Assembly (NCBI GenBank): GCA_016794345.1
Contig: JAEUKE010000223.1
Span: 33,294 to 97,293, forward strand
DNA: 64,000 bases
DNA from: Myxococcales bacterium
GTDB taxonomy: Bacteria > Myxococcota_A > Polyangia > Polyangiales > Polyangiaceae
Reading direction: 5' to 3'
The translations under genes and the position numbers were made by a program. Below the pieces are notes generated by a model. That model worked only from the letters and a program-made list of their open reading frames with translations. It ran no database searches and was not told the origin of the DNA. Shown in pieces: positions 37,106-46,593 of the stretch; position 1 is the first letter of the stretch; each line of letters starts with the position of its first letter.

Positions 37106-38233
37106 ATGGAGGAGCTCGAGGTCGTTCGAGAAGGAGGATCGGTCCGCGCGATCACCTTCCGCCCCGCCGGTCCAGACGAGAACGACGACGAGATCCGCGG
37201 CTACGATCCGGATCACTACGACCCCGAGGAGGGCGAGCTCGCCTTGCTCCCCGGCGCTGAGCTCTACCGGATCGTCGACGCGCCCGAGGGGGCAGGACTG
37301 GAGCGCCTCGCGGTCTCCTGCCCCGTGCAATGGGAAGGAAACCACGGCTCGTGGGGCAGCCACGCCGCGTTCCTGAAGCACCTCACCCGGCGGGCGCGGC
37401 CGGCGCTTCGTCTGCTGGAGCTCGACGGAGACACCATGCCCCGCGCGCCGTCGTCGGGCGACGCCGTTCCTCAGCTCTCGCATCTGCGCGGCGGCCAGTC
37501 GGGTCCGGCGGTCATCGACGCGGGAAACCTCAGCAAGCTGTGGGCATCTGCACCGGGGCTCGAGCAGCTCGTCATCGCCGAGGCGGCGAAGATCAAGCTC
37601 GGTGAGATCGTCGCGCCCTCGCTGCGAACCCTCGTCGTCGGGAGCTCGGCCTCGCCCGTGCTCGCCGCGATCGCGCGCGGGTCGCTTCCGTCGCTGGAGA
37701 CCCTCGTCGTGCGCGTCGCGCGCGCGAAGGACGTCACGGCGCTGCTCGAGAGTCCGAGCCTCGGGACGATCCGACACCTGGGCCTGGTCGCCGACCGGAC
37801 CAAGCCGAGCCGCCAGGGCGACGCCGTCATCGCGGCGCTCCTCGCCAGCTCGAGGCTGGAGGCGCTCGAGACGCTCGACCTCGGCGGTTGGGACGCGTCG
37901 GAGGCCTCGTGGCGCGAGCTCGTCGCGGCAGCGCCGCGCCTCTCGCGGCTGACCGAGCTCAGGCTGTCGACGTGGCGGATCTCCCTCGACGAGCTGGCCG
38001 AGGAGATCGAAGAAGATCTCCTCGGCGACTTCAAGACCTGCGCATCTCACCGCGGGCGCCCGCGCGACGAGCCGATCGGCCGAGAGCTCGAGGGTGCGTT
38101 CCCGGTCGCGTGGCTCACCACGACGATCGAACGAATCGAAGAGTCGGACGATCGCGACGTCGTCTACGGCTTCAGCAGCGAGCTATGCCTCGACGACTGG
38201 ATCGAGGTGGAGCGGAGGGGCCGTCCGAGCTGA
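37106..38233 (+). CDS. Leucine-rich-repeat-like protein
   Basis: 375 aa, no signal peptide. From about residue 90 on, units of about 25 residues carry Lxx Lxx LxL patterns (LRLLELDGD, LEQLVIAEAAKIK, LRTLVVGSSA, LETLVVRVA, LETLDLGGWD, LTELRLSTWR). The N-terminus (VREGGSVRAITFRPAGPDE) and C-terminus are unrecognised. Myxobacterial LRR proteins of this sort are probably interaction scaffolds. Ends 15 bp from the convergent giant gene. Confidence 0.6.
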   Translation: MEELEVVREGGSVRAITFRPAGPDENDDEIRGYDPDHYDPEEGELALLPGAELYRIVDAPEGAGLERLAVSCPVQWEGNHGSWGSHAAFLKHLTRRARPALRLLELDGDTMPRAPSSGDAVPQLSHLRGGQSGPAVIDAGNLSKLWASAPGLEQLVIAEAAKIKLGEIVAPSLRTLVVGSSASPVLAAIARGSLPSLETLVVRVARAKDVTALLESPSLGTIRHLGLVADRTKPSRQGDAVIAALLASSRLEALETLDLGGWDASEASWRELVAAAPRLSRLTELRLSTWRISLDELAEEIEEDLLGDFKTCASHRGRPRDEPIGRELEGAFPVAWLTTTIERIEESDDRDVVYGFSSELCLDDWIEVERRGRPS

Positions 38234-38248
38234 TGGTCGGGGGGCTCG

Positions 38249-41200
38249 TCAGGTCTCCAGGATCAGGTCGGAGAGCGCACGGCAGAGCTCGGCGTGGGTC
38301 ACCTGCTCCGAGCTGCGGTTCGCCTCGACCACGATGGCCGAAGCGAGGCTGACGACGTCGTCACGCTGGATGAGCGCCAGGATGACGGGGTGTTGTGGGT
38401 CGAGGACCACCCGGTTCCCCTCGAACCGAACCGGGCGCCCGCCTCGGGCGAAGGAGAGCCCAACCCCCATCGGAAGCGGTAGCCGCAAGAGGACACGCTC
38501 GAGCCTGCGAACGATCGGGTGATCGTGTGGAGCGTCCCAGGTCGCGTGGATGCCGAAGAGCGCGAGGAGGCTGTCGAGCAGGCGCGGCTCGGGAGCACCG
38601 TCCGGATCGACGATCTGGTCGGCTGACTGCGCCAGCAGAGCCGCCTCGTCCGAACCGGCTCGCTCGAGCGAATCGGCAAGCTCGACGGGGTCGGCCATTG
38701 CGTCCTTTTTCGGCGCAAGCTTGCCGCGCCTCCGCGGGCCCGGCCGGGGGACCTCATGAATCATGAGCGGCGGAGGCGACCACGGCTCGACCCGGGAGGG
38801 CGCCCAGCGCGCGAGCGCGCGGGCCAGCGGCTGCAGCGCCCCCAACACGACGCGGCCCGAGTCGACGCGGATCTCGTCGCTCCCGGCGGCGATCGGGACC
38901 GCTTCTCCGCGGTGGATCTGACCGCGAACGTCGGTCAGCCAGGAGTCGTCGTGAGGCGACGGCTCGAGGAGCGCGAGGTAGCGCTCGGCCTGCTCGCGGG
39001 CTCCGGCGGGTAGCTCCGACGTGAGGTCGCGGAAGATCGCCCTCGCGAGCACGTCACACGCGCGCGCGACCGCGGGGTCGCGGAGGGGCGACGCCGTGAA
39101 GAGCTTCCCCGTGACGGGCGGGGGCAGCACACGAGAGCCGATCGTCGGCCGCCCTTCTTCGCCCGGCGTGACGACGAGAGCCTGGGGCTCCCGGGAGTCG
39201 GGGATCCACAGCCAGCCCGAGAGCCGCACGCCCTCCCATACGCCGTCCACGAATCGACGCGCGAGCACGCGCTCCGACGGCGCGCTCGACTTGTCGAGCG
39301 TGGTGAGTACCTCTCGTTCGGCCGCCGCGACGATGGCGACGAGGCGGATGGGGTCGAGCGCGCCTTGCTGGATCTCCTCGCGCGTCAGCGTCGGGACCTC
39401 GAGGGCGCCCGTCGCGGAGAAGCTCAGCAACTTCGGCACCCGGCCGATCGGGAGCCCGAGGTGCGTGAGGACGGCACCGTCGAGGCTCACCCCCCCGATC
39501 CCCACCTCGCCCTCTCCGATGCGCCTGACGTTCGCCGTCACCAGGCAGCGCGCCCGGTCGGCTTCGGTCATCGTCGGCGTCTCGACCGCAGTGGCTCCGA
39601 ACGCGCGCAGGAGCGCGACCGCCTCGCCGAGCGGGACGTCGAGGGCTGGGCGGTCTGCCTCCACCTGGTCGAGCGAGACGAGCCCGCCGCCGCGAAGCGG
39701 GAAGAGCGAGGTCTGCCGCAGCGCCTTCGAGACCCGTTGTTTCTTCGCCACCTGCGCGACGACGTGACGGCGCACACACCCACGGACGAACGGCGGCAGA
39801 TCGTCGAGGTGTGGCGCGAGGTCGCGGAGGTAGCGCTCGAGCGACAGGGCGAGGGCTTGCACCACGGCTGGCGCGCCGCTCGCTCGCCGCGCCATCTCGA
39901 TCGAACCGATCACGCCGCAGGGCAGCGCCGCGAGCGACTCGGCGGCGACCACAACCGACCGTCCGGACGCGTCGGCGACGTCGAGCCGGGTCCGCTCGTC
40001 GACGATATCGATCTCGCCGCTCGCATCTGCGACACGAAGCCGCTCCAGCGTGACCCGGAGCAAGGGGCTCACGGGAGGTGGACGCGCAACGACTGGCGGG
40101 ACATCGAGACCCTGCGCGCGGCGAGCGGTCGCTTCGGTCACATCCGAGAGCGACCGGCCCGTCGCGCTCAGCACCGTCTTGATCAGGGAACCCCGGTGCG
40201 TCTGCGGGATGTGAAGAATGGGAGAATCGAGCGGGCCGGGCGCCGGCGCGGGCGCCCACGAGGTGTGCCGTTCGCGACCATAGAGAACGGTCGTGTCTTG
40301 AAGCAGCAGCGAGAGCGGCGCGTGCCCGCCCTGAATGGTCGGCGCGGCCAGATCCGATCGAGTCAACGCCTCACCGAGCGCGAGCCGTTCCGGCCCGCGG
40401 CTGACGAACGCGAGCACACGCAGCAGGCCCGGGTCGTCGAGCCTCGTCGGACCAGGATCGCGCAGCACCGCGAGGGCGAGCGATGTCGCCGCACAAGCCG
40501 CCGCCTTGCGCAGCGCAGCGAGAACGCGTTCGCTGGGCGACGAGCCGACGAGCCGCGTCTCGAGATCGATCAGGAGCGAGATCGGGAGCTCGAGGTCCTT
40601 CACGTCGGTGGTGAAGACCTGTCGTCCGCGAAACAAGACCGTCACGACGGGACGCTCCGAGAGCGCCTCCTCGGTGAGCAACGCAACGACCGCTCGTCGG
40701 ACCGTGGGTCGTCCCGGCAGAACGACGAGAGGCGCCCCGGCGCGCGCACCGGGCGGCGGCATCTCCGGGTCGCGCGGTGGAGCCGCGAGGAGCCGCTCGG
40801 TCTCCGCTTGGCTCCGCGCTCGGCGTCGCAGCCGCTCGATCGTCTCGGCCGCGCCGCTGCTCGGCTTGCCCGTCAGCCTCGTGAGGAGCGTGGCTTCCTC
40901 CAGATCCGCGATGACCGCGTAGAGCCCCTTCACCTCGGGAGACGGCGGCGCGCCGACGCAAGCGAGGGTCGTCCCCCGCCAAGCCGCGAGGTGACCGGCG
41001 GACCGGCGACCGACGGTCACGCCGTCCTCGATCGAAGAGAACAACGGCAGCTCGCGCAAGGCGTCCCACGACGGATCCTCGATGGCAACACGCCGAGCTT
41101 TCTCCACGAGCAAGGCCTTCAACCGGGCAGACCGATCGAGCCACACCCCGATCTCCGGCAGGGCCGCGAGGGCGCCGATGACACGGGCCCAGACCTCCGC

Positions 41201-43387
41201 CTCCGAGTGGCCGGCCGTGGCGCCGTCGCTGCGAAACGCGACGACTTCGACGTCGAGCGCGAGCGCGAGCCCGCCGAAAACGGGCCTCCGCGTCGACCCG
41301 AGGACGACGCCGCGATGAACCCAGGCGATGGATCCTTCTTCGGCCACGGCGGCGACCGCGGGCATGCCGCCGAGGTCGATCGAGACCACGGGCGACTTGT
41401 CTTCGATCCCGGGGGGCAACGCAGCGGCGAGCTCGGCGGGCGTCGATGAGCCGCGACCGAGGAGCTCGTCGTAGTCGAAGAGGACGGCCTTCGGACCGAG
41501 CGCGCACCGGAGCGCTCGGCGATCCGAGTCCTCGAGGACGAGGCAAAGACCGCAGGCGCTCCCGCGCGCCCGCGGGTCGGCCGCCGCCTTCGCGCCGACG
41601 ACCCGCACCGCACCGTCGGCTTCGTGGCGGGCTCGGACCTCCTCCGTCGTGAGGAGCCCGCCAGCGAGCGTCGGCCAGACCCGAAGACCCGCGAGCTTGA
41701 CTCCACCGGGCGCGCCGACACCGATCCCGACGAGCTCCCGGAGCTCGGCGTGACGATGTTGCGGAACACCGGCGCCGTGCGCCTCGATGGCCTGCAGCGC
41801 GAGCCGCTCGAGCCTCGACACCGCGCGGTCCAGACCCGAGCCGCGCCGGACCCCGTCGTACCGACGATTCGGGACGAGCACCTCGGGCCACTCGATCGCG
41901 GCGTCGAACGGGACGCTGGAGGACTCGAGCGTCACGGTCTCGATCAGCCGCCGGTCCGCGAACAGACGGATCACACACTCCTTTCCCAGCCGCGCGGGAG
42001 CACGGACCGCGACCTCCGCGCGCAGCGTGCCGGTCTCGGTACGGTGCACGATCAGGTGCTCGGGGCACGCGCGAACCTCGACGCGGCCCTCCGATCCACC
42101 CAGCGCCTCCGCGCGGCGAGCCAGCCCCGTGGCGACCTCCCGCGCGATTGTCCGATAGGACAGCGCGCCCGCCTTGCGCAGGTAGGCTTCGGCCACGTGA
42201 CCCCGCACCCAATACACGTCGTGAACGAACGGGAGGTGATCGGCGGTGAGCGCGCGCTCGCCCTCGTACAGATGAATCGGGTGGTTCTCGGCGACGAGAC
42301 GGCGAGCGCCGGAGAGGCTCCGCGGCCGACCGGTGGCGTCGGTGAGGAGCGGCAGCTCGAGCAACGCGCGGAGATCGGGCGACAGCTCGTCCGCGCCGCC
42401 CAGGTCGCAGAGCGCCGCGCACACGACGGCCATGGCGCTCAGCGCGCGCTCGAACGCGGCTCGCCCCTCGGCGGTGGTTGCTCGGGAGACTCGCTCGCGG
42501 GCCGCTCCGACCACGCGAGGGAGGGCGGCCGCCACTGCGGCGCCGACGCGACGCTCGATCTCCTCGCTCACACGCGACCGCGAGACGTTTGTCGCGATTC
42601 GGTCCCTCCGGACCACCGCACGCACCGGGAGACCGACCCCGCCGTGGAGCGCACCGAGCGCGCCCTCCCACGGCACCGACACGATCTCGACGCCGAGCTC
42701 CACGAAAGACGTTCGCGGCGCCTGGTCGTGCGCGCCGAGGACTTCGATGACAAGTCCGTCTTCTTCTTCGATGGGCACCTCACAGAGGACGGGGGGGCGA
42801 TGGCGCGAGAGCGCGCTGCCCCCGACGTTCACCTCGAGCGCCGGCCGGTCGAGCCGAGCGGCGAGGAAGGCGACCTCCGGCGGTGTTCGGAGGCCCGCCA
42901 GCCTCCCGACCGACACCTTCGAGAGCGGGTGCTCGACGTGCACACACAGCGAGTCGAGCGGCTCGCCGTCTTTGGGCGCGCGCCTGGCTCGGTCGGCGCC
43001 CGGCGCGCGGCCGCGCTCGATGCGGACCGAGTCGACCTGCCCGCGCGGGGAACGCGAGAAGACCTCGACCCGCGCGCCGTCTCCTGCCGCGGTGTAGACG
43101 GCGACCGCGAGCAGATAGCCGCGCCGATCCGCGGCGGCTCCGGTCGACCCGACGGAGAGCGCAGCGGACTCCAGCGGCTTCTCGGGCCAGAGGTCGCCGT
43201 CGAACCGGACGTAGAGGTCGTCGGCGTCGAACGTGACGGACACACGGGTCGCGCGCGACAGCACCGCCGCGCGGACGATCTCCGCCAGCCAGGCGGCCGG
43301 CTCGGAGAGGAGGTGCTGTTGCATCGTCTCGGCGGCCCGCCCCGCGTCGAGACCGATACGCCCCTCGGCCACCACGCGGCCGGTCAC
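38249..43387 (-). CDS. Giant 1712-aa protein with degenerate HSP90-like N-terminus
   Basis: 1712 aa from a GTG whose GTGA overlaps the stop of the HSP90-like ATPase gene (43384-43387). Residues about 20-280 align in spacing with that partner: EIVRAAVLSR (36-45) for ELVQNAIDAS; YVRFDGD for VRVEDDGKGM; DRRGYLLAV for GKYGVGFMS; and the catalytic-loop motif NVSR (267-270) for ISRDD. The Asn of the N box, the DxGxG turn and the GVG loop are lost, so it should not hydrolyse ATP. The remaining about 1400 residues are unrecognised, without signal peptide or transmembrane segment, leucine-rich, and may be a scaffold. No frameshift is visible along the frame. Confidence 0.7.
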   Translation of the reverse strand: MTGRVVAEGRIGLDAGRAAETMQQHLLSEPAAWLAEIVRAAVLSRATRVSVTFDADDLYVRFDGDLWPEKPLESAALSVGSTGAAADRRGYLLAVAVYTAAGDGARVEVFSRSPRGQVDSVRIERGRAPGADRARRAPKDGEPLDSLCVHVEHPLSKVSVGRLAGLRTPPEVAFLAARLDRPALEVNVGGSALSRHRPPVLCEVPIEEEDGLVIEVLGAHDQAPRTSFVELGVEIVSVPWEGALGALHGGVGLPVRAVVRRDRIATNVSRSRVSEEIERRVGAAVAAALPRVVGAARERVSRATTAEGRAAFERALSAMAVVCAALCDLGGADELSPDLRALLELPLLTDATGRPRSLSGARRLVAENHPIHLYEGERALTADHLPFVHDVYWVRGHVAEAYLRKAGALSYRTIAREVATGLARRAEALGGSEGRVEVRACPEHLIVHRTETGTLRAEVAVRAPARLGKECVIRLFADRRLIETVTLESSSVPFDAAIEWPEVLVPNRRYDGVRRGSGLDRAVSRLERLALQAIEAHGAGVPQHRHAELRELVGIGVGAPGGVKLAGLRVWPTLAGGLLTTEEVRARHEADGAVRVVGAKAAADPRARGSACGLCLVLEDSDRRALRCALGPKAVLFDYDELLGRGSSTPAELAAALPPGIEDKSPVVSIDLGGMPAVAAVAEEGSIAWVHRGVVLGSTRRPVFGGLALALDVEVVAFRSDGATAGHSEAEVWARVIGALAALPEIGVWLDRSARLKALLVEKARRVAIEDPSWDALRELPLFSSIEDGVTVGRRSAGHLAAWRGTTLACVGAPPSPEVKGLYAVIADLEEATLLTRLTGKPSSGAAETIERLRRRARSQAETERLLAAPPRDPEMPPPGARAGAPLVVLPGRPTVRRAVVALLTEEALSERPVVTVLFRGRQVFTTDVKDLELPISLLIDLETRLVGSSPSERVLAALRKAAACAATSLALAVLRDPGPTRLDDPGLLRVLAFVSRGPERLALGEALTRSDLAAPTIQGGHAPLSLLLQDTTVLYGRERHTSWAPAPAPGPLDSPILHIPQTHRGSLIKTVLSATGRSLSDVTEATARRAQGLDVPPVVARPPPVSPLLRVTLERLRVADASGEIDIVDERTRLDVADASGRSVVVAAESLAALPCGVIGSIEMARRASGAPAVVQALALSLERYLRDLAPHLDDLPPFVRGCVRRHVVAQVAKKQRVSKALRQTSLFPLRGGGLVSLDQVEADRPALDVPLGEAVALLRAFGATAVETPTMTEADRARCLVTANVRRIGEGEVGIGGVSLDGAVLTHLGLPIGRVPKLLSFSATGALEVPTLTREEIQQGALDPIRLVAIVAAAEREVLTTLDKSSAPSERVLARRFVDGVWEGVRLSGWLWIPDSREPQALVVTPGEEGRPTIGSRVLPPPVTGKLFTASPLRDPAVARACDVLARAIFRDLTSELPAGAREQAERYLALLEPSPHDDSWLTDVRGQIHRGEAVPIAAGSDEIRVDSGRVVLGALQPLARALARWAPSRVEPWSPPPLMIHEVPRPGPRRRGKLAPKKDAMADPVELADSLERAGSDEAALLAQSADQIVDPDGAPEPRLLDSLLALFGIHATWDAPHDHPIVRRLERVLLRLPLPMGVGLSFARGGRPVRFEGNRVVLDPQHPVILALIQRDDVVSLASAIVVEANRSSEQVTHAELCRALSDLILET

Positions 43388-45003
43388 GGCGGGTCCCCCA
43401 TCGCCGCCTCCAGCAACGTGTCCGCGCCGCGAGCCGGCAAGAGGCCCTGTGTCTCGACCCAGATCAGCCGGGCGAGCAGCGAAGCCGCGCGGCGCGCGTC
43501 GCTCATGCTCGCGGCGCGCTGCACCACCGGGTGCGCCGCCTGGACGACGACGCGCGGACCGGAGCCGGCCTCGCCCGACAGGAGCCAATGTTCCTCGTCG
43601 ATCCGCGTCGCCGGGGCCGCGACGACATCCATCTTGCCCGCGGTGACGTCGACGAGCTCGACCTCGATCTCGCTGCGGAGCCTCCGGAGCAGCTTCCGGA
43701 CGGCCTCGAGCAGGTGGGCGCGCGTGTCCACGGCGCCGTGACGCGCGGCCAGGGCGAACCGGTCCGTCGGGACCGGCAGACCCGACAGGCCGAGGAGGTC
43801 GACGATCGAGTCGTTCGCCAGCTCCACCTCCGCTTCGGCGCGCACGATGCAGAGCCCGCGCTCGGCGAGCGCGGACGTGAGGGGGCTCCGCTCACGCGCG
43901 AGGAGCGCCCGCGCCGCCTCGCTGGTCTTCAGGACGCGGGCGAGGGTCGCGGTGTCCTTTCCTTTGAACGGCTCGAGGAGCGGGACATGAACGCGCTCGG
44001 GCTCGAGCGAGCGGACCGCGGAGGCCGTGAGCGCGAGCTCCCTCGCGCCAGCGCGCCCCGTCCGCGCGAACGACTCGGCCGCGCCGCGCTGTGCTGCCTC
44101 GAGCGCTCGCGGCAGGTCGCGCGAGACCAGTCGACCCACGAGCTTCATCGAGCGGTCGTACGCGGCGTCACGTTTCACGTCGTCGCGGCTGATGGTGTGG
44201 GAGAGATCGACCGAGGAGACCTTGAAGCGCACGCCCGGGATAACTGGAGGTGTGTCGGTCGCCTCGAGCAAGGTGAGGCCGTGCGCATAAAAGCCGGCGA
44301 GATCGCCGTTCGAAACATCACCGGGCTCCGCAGGGAGCCGCTCGGTCCCGAAGGTCGGGCCGACGAGAACGACGAGGTCTTCGGAGCGCGACTCCACCAC
44401 CACCGGTGCGCGGAGCGAGAGCGGTGCGTCGACGCGCTGCTCGCTCCCGCCCGAAACCACGGTCACCGGTCGAGCGACGTGTTTGCACCAGCGGCGGGCG
44501 GACTCCGCGACGCGCTCGCGGATCTCCGCCCCGCTCGGAGAGTCGGGGCCCATGACGATCGTGACGTGGGTGCCGCTCCCGGACCGCGGCGTGGTCTCAC
44601 GGACCTCGAACTCGTGATCGTGACCGATCACGACGCGGTACGAGCCCTCCTTCCGCCAGGTCTCGACCAGCACACGGCTCGGCTCGAGGGCGAACACGCT
44701 CATGAAGCCGACCCCGTATTTGCCGATCTTGCCCTTGTCCCCCTCCTTGGACGACGAGAACAAGGTCAAGAGCGGCCCTCGGATGATCTCGAGCGTCATC
44801 CCCTTTCCGTCGTCCTCGACGCGGACTGCGCTCGCGGGCTCCTCCTCGACGACGATGCGCACCGTCTCGGCGCTCGCGTCGATCGCGTTCTGGACGAGCT
44901 CGCGTACGAACGCGTACGGATCGGCGAACTGGCGAACGACCTGCTCGACGACCCCATCCCCGTCGTGCGCGCTCTTCTCTGGTCCGCTGCGGTACGCGCT
45001 CAT
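43384..45003 (-). CDS. HSP90-like GHKL ATPase
   Basis: 539 aa starting MSAYRSGPEK. GHKL ATPase motifs are complete: N box ELVQNAIDAS (Glu35, Asn39, Asp42), G1 EDDGKGMT (about 63-70), G2 GKYGVGFMS (94-102) and G3 SGTHVTIVM, followed by a middle domain with SRDD near 272. It is shorter than HtpG (about 620 aa) and the C-terminal half is unlike it, lacking the usual dimerisation end. Translationally coupled to a 1712-aa protein. Likely an ATP-driven chaperone-like machine with that partner; function unknown. Family members of this kind are also seen in eukaryotic sacsin-like and bacterial defence settings, but nothing here shows defence. Confidence 0.8.
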   Translation of the reverse strand: MSAYRSGPEKSAHDGDGVVEQVVRQFADPYAFVRELVQNAIDASAETVRIVVEEEPASAVRVEDDGKGMTLEIIRGPLLTLFSSSKEGDKGKIGKYGVGFMSVFALEPSRVLVETWRKEGSYRVVIGHDHEFEVRETTPRSGSGTHVTIVMGPDSPSGAEIRERVAESARRWCKHVARPVTVVSGGSEQRVDAPLSLRAPVVVESRSEDLVVLVGPTFGTERLPAEPGDVSNGDLAGFYAHGLTLLEATDTPPVIPGVRFKVSSVDLSHTISRDDVKRDAAYDRSMKLVGRLVSRDLPRALEAAQRGAAESFARTGRAGARELALTASAVRSLEPERVHVPLLEPFKGKDTATLARVLKTSEAARALLARERSPLTSALAERGLCIVRAEAEVELANDSIVDLLGLSGLPVPTDRFALAARHGAVDTRAHLLEAVRKLLRRLRSEIEVELVDVTAGKMDVVAAPATRIDEEHWLLSGEAGSGPRVVVQAAHPVVQRAASMSDARRAASLLARLIWVETQGLLPARGADTLLEAAMGDPP

Positions 45004-45050
45004 GGATCTCGCGCCCCGGATCCTACGCGCCAACCCGCCGGCGCCTCGCC

Positions 45051-46529
45051 TCACCCGCCGAGCGGCGACAATGACTGAACCATCAGCTCCGGCGAGTCCG
45101 GAACCATGAGCATCCCCACCGGCAGGTGGTCGGCGCGGAGGAAGACGCCTTCGATCTCGCGCGGCTCACCGCGATCGAGCGCGCGGACCCGGACGGGCTC
45201 GCCGCTCGGCGGCCTCGTGCGCTCGGTCGCGCCCACGTCGTAGAGGCTGCCGTCCGCGCGGACCGCAAACGCGCGCCAGGGCTTGGGCGGCCCCGCGTGC
45301 TCCGACGCCATCCACTGGCCGAGGATCTGCGTCCGCGTGAAGAAGTTCTTGTAGACGTAGTCGCTGATCCAGTTGTTGTCGCAGTAACCCATCAGGTCCT
45401 TGAAGGACGTCGGGTCCTTCAGGGCCAGCGCCGCGACGTCCATCCCGAGGACGCCGATGTTGCCGGCGGGATACGGGAAGTTGCCGTCGACGCTGCCCGC
45501 GCCGCCGCATGGCGCGTGACCGGACTGGCCGTGCGCGTGACCGAGCTCGTGCGCGAAGGTGTCGGCGAACTCCGGGCCCGTGAAGCCGAGGCTCACGCTC
45601 GATCGCGCCTCCGCGTTGCCGGGCTGGTCGGCCGCAAATGACAGGCCCGTCACACAACCACCGCCGCAATATTGCCCGAAGGACGGCGACGGCGCGAAGA
45701 GCCCGTAATAATAGGCCTTCTGATCGCTGCCGCCGCCGTGGTGGGCGCTGGCGAACGCGCTGAGGATCTCGCCCCAGCCGTCACCGAACGCCTGCACGTC
45801 GGGACCGTTGTAGGTCCAGGCCGGCCCCATCTCGATCTGGATGGCAGGCGTCGGGTACATGGAGAGAACGCGCGACCGATAGAGCTCGACCTGCGCCTCG
45901 CTCGTGTCGGGTGTGCGGCCCGACCCGTCCGACTGGTACACGATGGGGACGAGGACGATCTTCGTCCCGGTGCCGACGTCTTGCGCGCCGAGCGGCGAGG
46001 TGCCGCTCTCCGGCCAGCCGGACACGCCGGCTGGCTCGGTGTGTTTCGCGTCGGGGTCGGTCTCGAGCACGTCCACCCGGAACGCGGTGTCCGGCAAGAT
46101 GGACGCGCCGGGGATGGGAGCGTTCAGCGTGGACGCGAGGTTGTCGTGGGTGGACGCAGCGTTCACGGCCACGTTGGCGACGATCGGCTCGATCTCGGCC
46201 GAAGGGCTCTCCAGCGTGACCTTGAGCCGGACCGATCGCGCGGCGAAGGACGGATCGAGCGTGAAGCCGACGCGGAGGTAGCCGTCCTTTCCAGCCACGA
46301 TCGGAACCGCGGGTGTGGCAGGAGCGCCCGCCTCCACCAGCGCCACCTCGACCGCCTGGTAGAAGTGGATGTCCGTGATCGTGACGCCCTTGGCGCTCAC
46401 CTCTTTCGGGGGAGGGCTGCCACCGCTGCCGGTGCCGTCCTCCGCTGTTTCGCTGCCCGCCGCACACGCCGAGAGCCAAAGCGCCGCCGTGCTCCCCCCG
46501 ACCACAAGGAGCCGTCTTGCGTAAGACAT
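45051..46529 (-). CDS. Secreted zinc metalloprotease lipoprotein
   Basis: 492 aa. Lipoprotein signal with LSAC; Gly/Ser/Pro linker. The zincin motif HELGHAHGQSGH, with Cys and Gly following, provides three zinc ligands. It is preceded by a beta-rich domain (VALVEAGAPATPAVPIVAGK) and by WTYNGPDVQAFGDGWGEIL. The architecture is like M66/M64-type gluzincin-metzincin surface proteases, but I cannot fix the family. Expected to cleave extracellular proteins. Start fixed at the ATG for the signal peptide. It ends 47 bp upstream of the HSP90-like gene start, on the same strand. Confidence 0.75.
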   Translation of the reverse strand: MSYARRLLVVGGSTAALWLSACAAGSETAEDGTGSGGSPPPKEVSAKGVTITDIHFYQAVEVALVEAGAPATPAVPIVAGKDGYLRVGFTLDPSFAARSVRLKVTLESPSAEIEPIVANVAVNAASTHDNLASTLNAPIPGASILPDTAFRVDVLETDPDAKHTEPAGVSGWPESGTSPLGAQDVGTGTKIVLVPIVYQSDGSGRTPDTSEAQVELYRSRVLSMYPTPAIQIEMGPAWTYNGPDVQAFGDGWGEILSAFASAHHGGGSDQKAYYYGLFAPSPSFGQYCGGGCVTGLSFAADQPGNAEARSSVSLGFTGPEFADTFAHELGHAHGQSGHAPCGGAGSVDGNFPYPAGNIGVLGMDVAALALKDPTSFKDLMGYCDNNWISDYVYKNFFTRTQILGQWMASEHAGPPKPWRAFAVRADGSLYDVGATERTRPPSGEPVRVRALDRGEPREIEGVFLRADHLPVGMLMVPDSPELMVQSLSPLGG

Positions 46530-46593
46530 CTGGCGGGTGATGGTCGCCTTAAGACGGGTGCGCGGCAAGGGCCTCGCGCTACCATGACAGGCT

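Noticed and set aside
39365..43741. Very long plus-strand reading frames (about 690-705 aa) opposite the giant gene
   Set aside because: Arg/Asp/Gly/Gln-heavy composition typical of antisense frames in high-GC DNA; no start signals or motifs, while the minus strand has clear HSP90-like motifs and coupling.
38249..45054. Classical defence island around the HSP90-like pair
   Set aside because: Neighbours are a secreted metalloprotease and an LRR-like protein; no nuclease, helicase, restriction or integrase gene is present.
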